From assembly GCA_015179045.1 (NCBI GenBank), contig WHUZ01000028.1:310001-374000 (forward strand): a DNA stretch of 64,000 bases, in the 5' to 3' direction. Shown here piece after piece: positions 34,703-44,954 of this stretch (within the stretch, counting starts at the first letter, position 1; each line of letters begins with the position of its first letter). The position numbers and the translations under genes were made by a program. Source of the stretch: Kalaharituber pfeilii (taxonomy: Eukaryota; Ascomycota; Pezizomycetes; Pezizales; Pezizaceae). A model generated the notes under the pieces. That model was not told the DNA's origin. It saw nothing but the letters and a program-made list of their open reading frames with translations, and did no database searches.

Positions 34703-35290
34703 CAAGACCGCTGAGCAAATTTTGCGCACATCATGGGGGGGTGCGAGGTGTGGAGGAAGAGACTACCGAGAGGAGAGGAGGGACTAAGGGGGCCGATAAG
34801 GGATGAGGGGGTTAGGGGGGGAGAAATGACGCTGGCGGAGGTGATGGACTGGGCGGCAGAGTAGACGGAGTGGTGCAGGACAAGCTCGATGTTGCGACGT
34901 TGTTTTTTACTTTTTCTGTGATGTTATACTCTGTTTATTCGTTGTTATGTATTTAAATCCTCGCCATAGCCTACAAGGCGGCATGTGAGTAATGACATAA
35001 AAAAAAAAAAAAAAAAAAAGACCGCTGAGCACGTGGTATTCAGATGGGTCGGGCTAGAGCGGGCGAGACAGAAGGACAGGCAGTACTAGAAGCACGTAGA
35101 GGGGGGAGGGTGGACGCAGGACGGCGTGGAGGGCACTCTGGTCGAGGGATGGTTGCCTCGATGTGGGCTAGCCGCAGGGTCGGAAGGGTACGTTAGGTGC
35201 CCAAATTGTGTACTGGGGTAGATAGGTAAATGCTGAAAGTGACCGTAGATGGGTCCCTGCGATAGGCTGGTAGCCTGAATGCGGACCAAA
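34672..35290 (+). pseudogene. Family C LINE relic interrupted by a family B LINE
   Basis: ttgccgatgcatgc … aagaccgctgagcacgtggtattc reads DCRC then KTAEHVVFRW (one frame change), like the relic at 871-1255. The family B element at 34718-35019 splits it. Its tail may be the gcggaccaaaaaaaa at about 35281-35295. Confidence 0.45.
34706..35031 (+). mobile_element. 5'-truncated family B LINE (302 bp)
   Basis: Perfect 12-bp TSD gaccgctgagca at 34706-34717 and 35020-35031. It encodes the tail of ORF2 (NFAHIMGGCEVWRKRLPRGE … EVMDWAAE, stop near 34864), then the 3' UTR, the CTCGCC…GTGAG hairpin and poly-A. Confidence 0.92.
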
Positions 35291-35295
35291 AAAAA

Positions 35296-35770
35296 ATTCA
35301 TAGCTGCTCTGTGGACTGTCTTGGCACCGCAGTTGCTCAGTGATTTTGGGGAGTCCATCTGATGGTTACATCAAGGGCAAAGCCTGGGAAAAATTAAAAA
35401 TTTTAATGACCCATGGCCGCCGTGTTCAATGCATGGAAGGGCAAGGAAATCCCATATTGAATACAATTATGGCAGGTTTGGAGAGACAATTTGGCTTGCG
35501 GGAATTAGATGACGCTAGTTTTCGATGTATTGATTGCAGTCATGTTAGGTTCCTAGATAAGCTATCGTTATCTTTGTTTTCTTTTCTTTTCTTTTTTTTT
35601 TTTTGCATCACTTCTTCTGTGATATACGATACCGGGAGAATGCGCGAATGAAACTGAGGTTCTAAACATGCGACTAAGGTTCTAGCAAGGGCCTTCTCAT
35701 AGTCTTATTCAGGGGACATGGGATGTTAACTTTGAGCAACATTACGATCGAAAAATAAGACTAAGATGAC
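35296..35770. other. Unassigned
   Basis: A T-rich run at 35577-35604 does not match either retroposon end. The short frame 35340-35651 has no recognisable content. Confidence 0.4.
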
Positions 35771-36613
35771 TACTGTGTTTCACCACATCTCGACGCACAC
35801 CACAATTCGACCCACTTTCCCACCAAAACTCAGCGAATGAGAACCTGTATATCCCCACGCACAGAACCTACTGTTCTATGCGCCTTTTAGGAGGCTTAAA
35901 GCAAGCATCATTCTTCAGATCCTGCATCTCTACTTTTATAAAAAAAGTAGTTATGAATGAATTATATCTCTGCACATTTTCACATAAGTCTTGGCATATA
36001 TTTTTGCGGTAAAATTGCAGATATAGAAATCTACTCACTGCATCTGCAATTCATTCAATAAAAATATTCAAACACTTTATTTAGGTAACCTATCCCTATG
36101 GAGGTATACATGAATGGCATCAATATAATCCTTATAGTAATTGTTGAGTTGTTCAAAATTCTTATAGAAATGTTGCATATAAATAGTAGCGGAAGAGTAC
36201 CTAAAAATATATATCAGCATGCCAACTATGCAATATATCAAAATGGACTGAATAAAGTCAAGTGAGTCAATATACAGCTAGAAGAGACCCTTTAATCACA
36301 AGACTATGGCCATTGGTGTGATAGTGCTGAAAAAGAGTAGTATGTTCGGTCTGCTGAAATATTGTATGAGAAACCCATACAAATAGATGACAAGGCATTG
36401 TTACAAATTTCGCTGTGCCATAATTCCTTGAGAATGCTTTCTTTGAGCGAGCAGAGGTGCTAAACATGAAGAACAAGTATTTATTTAGTATCTCTGAATA
36501 GCGCTTACAAAATTCTGCTCTAGTGGTTGAGGTACACGCTCTTCTGCGTGGCTAGTTTTGGTGGGAAAGTGCGTCGAATTGTGGTGTGCGTCGAGATGTG
36601 GTGAAACACAGTA
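35771..36613 (-). mobile_element. TA-flanked transposon with 58-bp TIRs, decayed (copy 1)
   Basis: TIRs at 35773-35830 and 36554-36611 (outer end CTGTGTTTCACCACATCT) match with one mismatch over 58 bp, flanked by TA (35771-35772, 36612-36613). This fits Tc1/mariner. The 723-bp interior carries a minus-strand frame (36267-36476, starting MFFMFSTSARSKKAF, with HTIFQQ) that may be the last trace of a DDE transposase. Confidence 0.82.
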
Positions 36614-36910
36614 ACCCTCATCTTTGAGGCCCTCATATACTATCTTTCTATGTCACTCCCTTTTCATGAAATCTTTAGAAGCTTGAGATTCCTACTCCAG
36701 TACAGAGGAGGTCAAGAATTTTATTAGTAGGCCTCCTGGATGTGATGTGCCTTGTCTGTGGTCAGCACCTTATTCATGGGTAGGTTGTTGAAAAGACAAT
36801 TCTTCCATTTACGGGGACGCCGTTGTAGGACATGAATTGTGATCATGCATGTGAATATTGGTGGCAACCTCACGAGGTGGCACTGTAGATGCGGAGGGCT
36901 CCGAGTCTGG
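36614..36910. other. Unassigned
   Basis: No gene or repeat is recognised. Confidence 0.4.
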
Positions 36911-36980
36911 TGAAGTATTTTTTTTTTTTTTTTTTTATCAGTGATCGCGTGCCGCCTTGGGGCTATGGGGATGATGAAGT
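36911..36980 (-). mobile_element. Type B hairpin/poly-A mini-retroposon
   Basis: A T run is followed by atcagtgatcgcgtgccgccttggggctatgggg. A short TSD tgaagt lies at 36911-36916 and 36975-36980. Hairpin arms are partly mutated. Confidence 0.65.
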
Positions 36981-37464
36981 GTTGCTGTAGGTGCCTGCAG
37001 TAAACATTTTGAATGCACACCTCTAGCGCTGGTGGCAGAGGGGCTTCGGACAGTTCGGAGACCAGCACAGGACAGCAAGGAGGCGGGTGCTGTGCTGCAC
37101 GCTATTTGCAAGTGGCACGGTAAGTGCAGGTGCTGCAGGCTCCCTGCTTGCTCTAAGGCACGTAGCGACGACCGCACCTCTCCATAGGGTGTTAGTAGCA
37201 TTACCTACCGGACCAAAGAAAACGACGAATGCCAGCCGACAGCTTGCGTGTTACAGTGTAACAAACCAGAAGTCCATTGCAACGCTGTAACACCACGCCA
37301 AGAACGGTTACTGTGTTGTACGCATAACTAGGATATTGGGCACTTCCAGTTGACTAATAAATGACGGCTCAAAAGTTGGCGGCTTGTTCAATTAAGTTCA
37401 ATCTAAGGAAAAGGTAGTCTGGTTGCAACCAGACTAAGGAAAAGGTAACTATTCATTAGATGAG
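36981..37464. other. Unassigned
   Basis: No gene is recognised. The short motif ggttgcaaccaga near 37420 recalls the ccaaccagacta motifs around 33410. Confidence 0.4.
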
Positions 37465-38510
37465 TTATATAATATTATAAAAAAAGTAAAATATAAAAAA
37501 GTAAATAATAAGTAAAAAAATTAAAAGTAATTTAAAATATTAATAGTATATTAATTGTTTTAATTAATTAATATTATATAATTATTTTATATAATTTAAT
37601 AATATAATTTTTAAAATATTAACTTATAATATAATAATTATATAATAATTAATTTAATAATTAAAATAAATAAGTATAAAAATATAAAAATAATAAAAAA
37701 AATATTAAAATATAAATTTATTAATTTATAATAATAATAATAAAATTAATTATTTATATATATTAAATAAATATAAGTAATATAGTTTATTAATATATTA
37801 AATTTATATAATATAATTTATATTTAAATAAAATAATTAGATAAAAATATAAAAATATATTTATTAATATATATATATAAAATTAGATTTATAATATTAT
37901 AATATAATATTAAATAAATAAAATTAAAATATATATTATTTAAATATATTTATATTATTATATATACTTATTTTTAATAAACTTATGTAATAAGTTTTTT
38001 ATATTTAAAAACTTAAACTAATAAATTAAAATAAGTATAAATTAAAAATTTAATATTTTTAATTAAATAAATAAGTTTATTTAAAAAAAAAACTAATATA
38101 ATAAAATAAAATAAATATTAATATAATAATAAAAAAAATTTATATTTAATTTATAAATATTTTATAAAGTTTTTATTAATTAAAATTTAATTTCTATAAT
38201 TTTTTAACTATTTTTTCTTATTATTAACTTATTTTTTAACTTTATTAATTTATTTATATAATTATATTAATACTTTACTAATACTTAATATTATTTTTAA
38301 TCTTTTTTATTCTTTTACTTTATTTATATTATTTGCTATAGATTGTTTATAATATATATTTAAAGTTACACAATATTTACAGGTAGTAATTACTATATTT
38401 CTTTCTGAATTTTTTTAAAACTATTAGTTTTTACTTTATAAATATGCTTATCTTTTCTGAAACTATATTTTTTTTTAGACCTACTATAATAGTATTTAGT
38501 ACAAGCTACT
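37465..38510. other. Extreme A+T block
   Basis: About 1 kb made almost only of A and T, with sharp edges against ordinary DNA on the left and a G/C-rich solo LTR on the right. Its last ~150 bp, read on the minus strand, continue the decayed DUF3716-like gene with TGC codons changed to TAT/TAC, so at least this edge was once ordinary coding DNA. RIP-like C-to-T mutation is one explanation; an organelle-derived insertion is another for the left part. Confidence 0.85.
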
Positions 38511-39254
38511 TGTGATAAATCGGTCCGGGTCGGGGTCGGGATACAAGATCCGGGTACGGGGCGGGCGGCAGGCGCCGGGGCGATTTCACAGTAGAAGCAG
38601 AGGCAGAGGCAGAGGCGGTCGGAGCTATGTCATATCGAGAGGTGGATGTATTGAAAGCTAAATACACAACTTGGGTAGGATACAAGTTGTTGCGTGGAGA
38701 AGCAAGAGGGAGGAGGGGGGAGGGCCTCTTTATAGAAAACCCTCGGTGGCAAATCCAAGCAAACAAGGAAACGAGCAAACAAACAAACGAAGTACATGGA
38801 AAACCGAGGACACGACTGGAAGTACATGGAAAACCAAGGAAACGACTGGAAGTACATGGATGGCCAAGGAAATGACTGGAAGCGGGTAGAAGCGTCAGGA
38901 ATATCCGGGAATGAGCTCGGCGATGCCTGTCGCTGGTGGATTCCGGAGTCTTCCAGCAGGTTCTAGGGCTTTCCGGCAGATTCTACGTCTTTCCGGCAGG
39001 TTCTACGGCTTTCCGGCAGGTTCTGGGGATCCGGGTTGTTAAGCGATGACCGGGATGCTGGCGGCCATGTTGCTTAAGCGAGCTCACAGGTGCAGGGATA
39101 TATATCGGAGTGCTAGAAGGAGTATAACGAGTTGCGAGGGGGTCAGGGTCCGCTGCACGTGTACGAGTACTGGCATAGAGTATGTTGATTGCCAGTATAG
39201 GACCGGAGCTGGAGGGCCTTGGGCGAGGGGTCCGGGTTGGATTATTACACTACT
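38506..39254. mobile_element. Solo LTR (Gypsy-like)
   Basis: Starts TGTGATAAATC at 38511, ends GATTATTACA at 39249, and is flanked by the 5-bp TSD ctact (38506-38510, 39250-39254). TGT…ACA ends of the TGTAATAATCC type are usual for fungal LTR elements. It is 739 bp and GC-rich. Internal short repeats are ggaagtacatgga-type units (38817-38882) and four ttccggcaggttctacggc-type units (38960-39025). No internal coding region or second LTR is present. Confidence 0.85.
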
Positions 39255-39429
39255 TTTATCTCATTCTCTACTATAATATACAGTTTAAATAAGCTAGAAT
39301 TGTTTCTGCATCTGATACAAGCATGTGGCTCTATCTTTTCTCTGGTGGTAGCTAAAACTGCTTCATAATTAGGTACCCTATCGAAAGTCGATTTCCAATC
39401 CTCATTTCGTAAGTCTATTCTATATAATC

Positions 39430-39690
39430 TAGGCAATTAGTGAGCGGCACGAGCTAGCTCGAGCTGGCCTGGCATGAGCTCGAGCCTGGATTGATTATAT
39501 ACATAATATTGAGAAACTAAACTAAACTAAGCTAAATTTTCATCTTTCTCACTACTATCAGCTAAATTGTGCATTTCGAAGTTGTTGGTAGGTCAGAATG
39601 AGCTCCAAGTCTCTAATTATTACTATAGTAAGTATTTACAGTTTATGAAACCTTGCACTGGCTCGGCTCGTGCCGCTCACTATAGGCAAT
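39430..39690 (-). mobile_element. Non-autonomous hAT deletion derivative (245 bp)
   Basis: An 8-bp TSD taggcaat (39430-39437, 39683-39690) flanks an element with TIRs TAGTGAGCGGCACGAGC / GCTCGTGCCGCTCACTA. Its right ~90 bp match the complement of 6522-6720, and its left ~80 bp match the complement of 10330-10553. It is therefore an internal-deletion copy of the same hAT family in inverse orientation. Confidence 0.92.
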
Positions 39691-39970
39691 CATCTGCTAG
39701 GCTGTTCAGGAAGGTTTTCCGCTTCTTCGAGGCTTCGACGAGAGTTCGCACTGGTGGAGGCAACGGAGATATAGAAGAAGGCCCAGTAGGAGCTGCAGAA
39801 GAAGGCGCAAGAGGGGCTGAAGGCAGTATGGAGGTGGAGGTAGAGGTGGAGCCATTAGGGCTGGTAGCACGTGGCATGGTAGCAAGTGATGCTGTGGTTT
39901 TGATGTAGGTAAGAAGTGTGATAGGACAATAGCAGTAAGAGTGGTGTAGATATAGGTAAGAAGTACAGGA

Positions 39971-40761
39971 CAGTGAATGAGAACCTGTATATCTCCACGC
40001 ACAGAGCCTACTTATCTATGCGCCTTGTAGGGGGCTTAAAGCAAGCATCACTCTTCAGATCCTGTATCACTATCTTTAAAGAAAAGTAGTTATGGATGAA
40101 TTATATCTCTGAACATTTTCACATAAGTCTTGGCATATATTTTTGTGGTAAAATTGCAGATATGGAAATCTGCCCACTGTACCACTAACTGCACCTGTAA
40201 TTAATTCAATAAAAATATTTAAACACTTCATTTAGATAACCCATCCTTATCAAGAGATACTTAAATAGCATCAATATAATCCTTCAAGTAATTGTTGAGC
40301 TGTTCAAAATATTTTCATTCTCATAGAAATATTGCATATGAATACACATCTGAAAATATATATCAGCATACCAACTATGCAATATATCAAAATGGACTGA
40401 ATAAAATCAAGTGAATCAATATACAGCTAGGAAAGGCCCTTCGATCATAAGACAATTGCCTTTGGTGTGATAGTGCTGAAAAACAGCAGTATGTTCAGTT
40501 CGCTGAAATATTGTATGAGAATCCCATACAAATAGATGCCAAGACATTGTTACAAATTTCGCTGTGCGATAATTCCTTGAGAATGCTTTCTTTGAGCTAG
40601 CAGAGGTGCTAAACACGAAGAACAAGTATTTATTTAGTATCTCTAAATAGCACTTACACAATTCTGCTCTAGTGGTTGAGGTACACGCTCTTCTGCGTGG
40701 CTAGTTTTGGTGGGAAAGTGCGTCGAATTTTGGTGTGCGTCGAGATGTGTGAAACACAGTA
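39971..40761 (-). mobile_element. Second copy of the 58-bp-TIR transposon, left end missing
   Basis: Collinear with 35831-36611 at high similarity; the right TIR is 40703-40759, followed by TA. The left TIR is absent: the copy starts directly at cagtgaatgagaacc. The minus frame 40416-40661 (YLEILNKYLFF … HTIFQRTEHT) is longer than in copy 1 and may be a transposase trace. Confidence 0.78.
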
Positions 40762-42173
40762 GCCCTACTTAGTGCCATTCGTGATAGCAGGATCCCTGTG
40801 GGCCCCAAGGTCTTAAAGCTAGAAGGAACGCATGTACGCAGAATCTACTAACACTATAAACAAACCTGTCATTTTGGATAAGGCTCAGGCCGGCAAATCC
40901 AGTATCATAGGTTGGAGCAGAGAGCTCAATTTTAAGATAAATACATGCAATAATAGCTACAATACATGAATAAAGGGATTATATAGGAGTACAATAAGAG
41001 GTAATAGGCCAGTTTCAAAGGGCGCTTCATGCTCAACAAAGTCACAAATTCTTCCACTTCAATGTTGAGAGAGCCAGAGTCTGTCAAAACGGACAGTCTG
41101 ATCCCGCCTTCTATTATCACGACATACACGTTCTGTTAATGTTTTATTGGCTTGATTCTTTCTTATCTTCGTTTCACATGTCGTTTACATGGATGGTTGC
41201 TATGGTTATCTCGTATATTGTAATTCTTTCATTTATTTACGGAATTACTTCGGGTATCACATTCAGCTGGGATTTGTTTCGAACTCGCATACAGCTTGTG
41301 TTACTTCGTCTTTTCTTTACGAAACTATACAAGTTTGTTGCCTATATCTACGGCTACCATTTGGGTAGAGTCGTCTCGCTTTCTGTGTATATAGTCTGCG
41401 GAAACCCGCACCCACTTAATACCATAGAGTCGCTCAACTCCTCTCCTCGTTTCCTTCCTCCGTGCCTCCACTCCATTGCTGCCTCCGTTTGCACCATTAT
41501 CTTTCCTCTATAGCGCTTGCCCCGCTATCCTTATTCTTCCGCTACGCATCGTATTACCCTCTCGTGGGTCACGTTGTTAGAGTCTTCATTTCTAATACTA
41601 TTATGTATGTGTGTAATATTGAATCCAATAGTATCAAAAATCTCAGAAACATCTGCCAGAGGGTACTTAACACAAGACGGGATAGTCCTGCTATAAGATA
41701 GGTAGATAGTCTCCACTACTACCTATCGATAGACCGCAGCGCCCGTGAGAACTGGCGGAACGAACTACCAAATGCGAGTGCGAGTGCGAAAGCGTGGGTG
41801 CGAACGGAAGAGAAGAGAAGGTTTTTGATTGTTCGTGCTACAGTGCAGAAGGTCTATAAATATGATACCCATGAACGCTTCACGTGCTGCCCTTTTCTCC
41901 ACGTGCCTTCGAGGCCAAGCTTGCCTTTACCCATCCCGTCGTCATCACTACACCGCATGCCACATATTTCTTTGCGAAAGCAATTTAACTGCTGACATGG
42001 AGTGGCTCCAAGCAGACTGCCGCTCTCAGTGCATATGCCCTGGATGTTTCTGAGCATGGTGAAATAATTGATAGTAGTCTGACTCTGTAGGACCTTCGTA
42101 GACTTACCTTTTTGCCATTGTATCAAGTGCAGTGTTGATCCACAAGCATAGTACTACTCTCAACTCCCAGGGG
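40762..42173. other. Unassigned, with two weak ORFs
   Basis: 41139-41513 plus is an ATG-poor hydrophobic frame (SFTWMVAMVISYIVILSFIYG) that could be a membrane peptide or chance. A TATA-like tctataaata (near 41853) precedes a 64-codon frame from 41862 (MIPMNASRAALFS). Neither is convincing. Confidence 0.35.
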
Positions 42174-42251
42174 AATGCGGCACGCGAGTAATGATATTTT
42201 TATTTTTATTTTTTTTATTTATTTATTTTTTTTTTTTTTTTCAACCAGGGG
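42161..42251 (+). mobile_element. Ultra-short type B insertion with T-rich tail
   Basis: atgcggcacgcgagtaatgat, only the 3' arm of the family B hairpin, is followed by about 48 nt of T with scattered A. Imperfect flanks caactcccagggg / caaccagggg may be a TSD. The tail base is T, not the expected A. Confidence 0.5.
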
Positions 42252-42253
42252 AC

Positions 42254-43189
42254 AGAACATTGGAAAATTTTTTTTTTTTTTTTTAATATCATTAATCGCT
42301 TGCCGCCCTGTGGGCTATGGTGATACTTTAGATACATGATAGAAAAATAAAAGAACAATAATGAAATTAAAAGAAAAGGTTTAAGGTTTCCATGTCGTCT
42401 TGCTCCTCCTCTCGTCCTAGTCCTCTAACATCTCCACCAGCCTTCTCAACGGGTCTTCCCCTTTCTTGTTCCTGGGGTCTCCGGACGTCCTCCTCCCCCC
42501 CGGGCCATCTCCTCCGCCGTACCCCACATTCCCCGAGTACGTGTGTCGTTGTCTCTTCTTTCTCTCCACACCACCTGCAGTCCGGACCGCCTGCCTTGCC
42601 CCTCTGCCACCTCCATGCGCGCAGTCCCTTTCCCCCCAGAAGGCCTGCTATCCGTCCGGTCGCCTGTCCTAGTCTCTCTAAGGGTCGGTAGGATAGGTTC
42701 AGCCTGTTCCGTTCGCTCGCTCTCTCTCTCTTAGCTCTCTGTCTCAATCCCGCCTCCGTCACTATGTCTGGTTCGTCTTGTAACGCTGTGCCTATCCTAG
42801 CCGCCTGCCCTGCCTTGGCGAACAGCTGCATGCGGGGTCACGTGATAAAAAAAAAAAAAAAAAAAAAAAATCCTAGCCGCCTTGTCCGCCTCCTCGTTGC
42901 CGGGAATGCCTCTATGTCCTTTGACCCATAATATGACCGTGTCCCGGTCCCCTCGTTCGACTCTCCTCTCCCAGGCTCTTCGTAAGCGCTCAGATGCTCC
43001 GTCGCATGTGGGGTCCCCTCTTGCTATTGCCATCATCCTAGTGATTGCGAATTTCGAGTCCGTCAGGATTACCATTTCCCTTTCCGCGCGGTCCATCGCT
43101 GCACTTATCGCTAATAGTTCGGCGTCGTTTACGGTGGAGTATTCGCCCAGGTATATTGATTCGTTTTGGCCCGCCCGAAGAACATTGGA
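42254..43189 (-). mobile_element. 5'-truncated family B LINE carrying a nested type A retroposon
   Basis: Perfect 11-bp TSD agaacattgga at 42254-42264 and 43179-43189. On the minus strand it encodes RNase H (NDAELLAISAAMD, ILTDSKFAI, GNEEADKAAR) and the terminal zinc motif (CRWCGEKEETTTHVLGEC). The frame is cut only by the nested insertion at 42807-42870, and the two halves continue in phase around it. Confidence 0.92.
42795..42882 (+). mobile_element. Type A hairpin/poly-A mini-retroposon nested in a LINE
   Basis: TSD tcctagccgcct at 42795-42806 and 42871-42882. The body gCCCTGCC … GCGGGGTCACGTGATA with a long A tail (about 26 nt) splits the RNase H frame of the older LINE. Confidence 0.92.
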
Positions 43190-43248
43190 TAGGATAAACA
43201 CTACTATCTATTTGCAGAATCGGCATACCGAATGAAAGTTTTATCACT

Positions 43249-43323
43249 AAGCATCACCATTTAGGGCGGCATACGATTAATGATTTTTTTTTTTTTTTTT
43301 TTAAAAAAAAAAAGCATCACCAT
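43249..43323 (+). mobile_element. Ultra-short type B insertion with T-then-A tail
   Basis: Perfect 12-bp TSD aagcatcaccat at 43249-43260 and 43312-43323. The insert is ttagggcggcatacgattaatga, then about 18 T, then 11 A. Only half of the hairpin is present. Confidence 0.88.
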
Positions 43324-43756
43324 CCTTGTTAGTGTTGGCACTGTCCAATATGACAGGTTCAGTTACTAGTAAATCAGGGAAACGGGCCGGCGAAATCGCT
43401 ATCCATCCAATAAATGAAAATATCCAATAATCCCACAGGCCCAAATTCGGGCAGACGAAGTTTATGCAATACGGCAGGTTATCCAGTATGACAGGTATCC
43501 AATATGACGGGTTTATCTGTACATAGATGATGCTTCATCTATCACCTATACTCGACTCCCTCCTTTTCTCACCTGATTTGTGCCTCGATTGAGTAGAATA
43601 GCTGCTTAAGAATGTACCTTTTTGGTGTTTTTCTCACTCTCAATCCACTTTCTGTCCCACAATTCTCTCACCTTTGCCACCTATTCAGCTACCCTCTTGC
43701 GCATCTTTAGGTTCTAGAGTTGATAGCATTTAATTTCGCGTTTGCTATGTACAAGT
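43324..43756. repeat. pogo/MITE-like repeat remnants
   Basis: tgtccaatatgacaggttcag and several atccaata-type direct repeats (43341-43520) match the ends of the small element at 44793-44954 and sequence around 61434-61830. Probably remnants of one TIR element family. Confidence 0.45.
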
Positions 43757-44157
43757 CTTTTTTTTTTGTTGCTATTACTTGCATGGCGCCCTGTAGGCTC
43801 TGGTGAGTTTAATTACACGGGAAAATAAGGAAATACCACAGATAAATAAAATAAAGCCATGACCTCGTCTTAGGATCAGCTCCCACTCCGGGGCGCGAGT
43901 TCGCTATCTTCTCTCCACCCACTCCATCAGCTCCAGTAGTGGATCTCTACTCCCCTCCCTCGCCTTCAAAGGATCTTTCACCGCTTCCAGACCTAAAGCC
44001 ATCTTCTCCACGCCTGGAATCTCCTCCAGATATGTTCTGCCGTCTCTTTTTATTCACTGCACCATCTGCATTCTAGGCCGTCCGGCCTGCCCACTTCGTC
44101 TCTCCAGGCTTTGAGGCCTTTCCCCCCCAATAGTCCCACCAGAGCGGCGCCCCCCCC
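43757..44157 (-). mobile_element. 5'-truncated family B LINE (about 400 bp)
   Basis: A short T run, then a diverged family B 3' end (cttgcatggcgccctgtaggctctggtgag) and ORF2 tail with LVGLLGGKGLKAW and ECRWCSE on the minus strand. The hairpin is partly mutated. No clear TSD; a C run marks the inner edge. Confidence 0.75.
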
Positions 44158-44399
44158 CCCGTACATACAAATGTGGCAACATATGAGGGACAAAAGGTTC
44201 AGATACCTGCCACTAAACGGGAATGGATTGAAATGCTGCCTGCTGAATTTGAGAGAATCAAGTGATAAAGTGCATGTTGGGCAAAATTCCATAGCAGCGA
44301 ACCTTGTAGAAGTATGTGAAGGTCAGGTGTACCATCAATGAAGGCTTGGAGATCATAAATAACAGCCAATAGATACATGTCCGTTCATGATAACACCTG

Positions 44400-44615
44400 T
44401 GGAGGCATTAATGCAATTGTATAGGCGTTGGTACAACTGTGTAGGCATTGGTGCAATTGTATAGGCGTTGGTGCCGCACTGGTGCAATTGTATACAGTAG
44501 GCGTTGGTGCACCTGTGTAGGAACTAGTGCAATTGTATAGGCGTTGGTGTAACTGTGTAGGCATTGGTGCAATTGTATAGGCGTTGGTGCAGTTGTGTAG
44601 GCGTTGGTAGTAGCA
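44400..44615 (+). repeat. Minisatellite, about 21-bp unit
   Basis: About ten imperfect copies of gcaattgtataggcgttggt, alternating between …tataggcgtt… and …tgtaggcatt… variants. Confidence 0.85.
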
Positions 44616-44792
44616 CAGTCTGAAGTTCGTAGTACAGAGTGCCTTGGTTGGAGAGAGAGGTGTATGTATGTGGTAACATTGCCTAGATAGCTCTAATGTA
44701 ACCTCTGGCTAAAAGTTTTACACCCGGCTTTTTCTGACCTGATAACAACTGAGGTACTATATGAAGCCACCTGAATACCTTGGCACTGCATA

Positions 44793-44954
44793 CAGTTGAA
44801 CCTGTTGACTGGGATAAGGCTGGAACAAATGGGTTTATCCAATAAGACAAACTATCCAATAATCCCCATCGGCCAAATTGGGCCAGTCCAACAAAATTGA
44901 TCTAGCAGGACAGCTTATCCAATATGCCAGAATCCAATTTAGGGGGTTCAGCTA
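44793..44954. mobile_element. Small TIR element (MITE), tentative
   Basis: Imperfect termini CAGTTGAACC … GGTTCAGCTA next to TA, about 160 bp, with three internal tatccaata direct repeats. Related sequence occurs at 43330-43520 and 61430-61830. Confidence 0.4.

Larger units (their letters stand above)
38380..39877 (-). pseudogene. Decayed DUF3716-like gene, split by an LTR and a hAT derivative
   Basis: On the minus strand, 39425-39250 reads LYRIDLRNEDWKSTFDRV … KIEPHACIRCRNNSSLF. Skipping the solo LTR, the same frame continues (38510 downward) as ACTKYYYSRSKKKYSFRK. This matches the layout of fungal DUF3716-type proteins as I know them: a CxxC near a GPF-like string, then GACxxC and KCSFR. 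Here two cysteines have become tyrosine. A proline/serine-rich N-terminal part (MPRATSPNGSTS, from 39877) lies beyond the hAT derivative in a frame shifted by one. Function of the family is unknown; it is often multigene in fungi. Confidence 0.5.

Noticed and set aside
36515..36560. tRNA-like string (ctctagtggttgaggtacacgc…gcgtgg), repeated at 40668-40705
   Set aside because: It resembles a D-arm and anticodon arm, but no T-arm or acceptor stem follows. It lies against the TIR of the decayed transposon in both copies and is best explained as part of that element.
37465..38510. Mitochondrial DNA insertion
   Set aside because: Base composition fits, but no mitochondrial coding motif is seen, and the right edge clearly continues a decayed nuclear gene. 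Not excluded for the left part.
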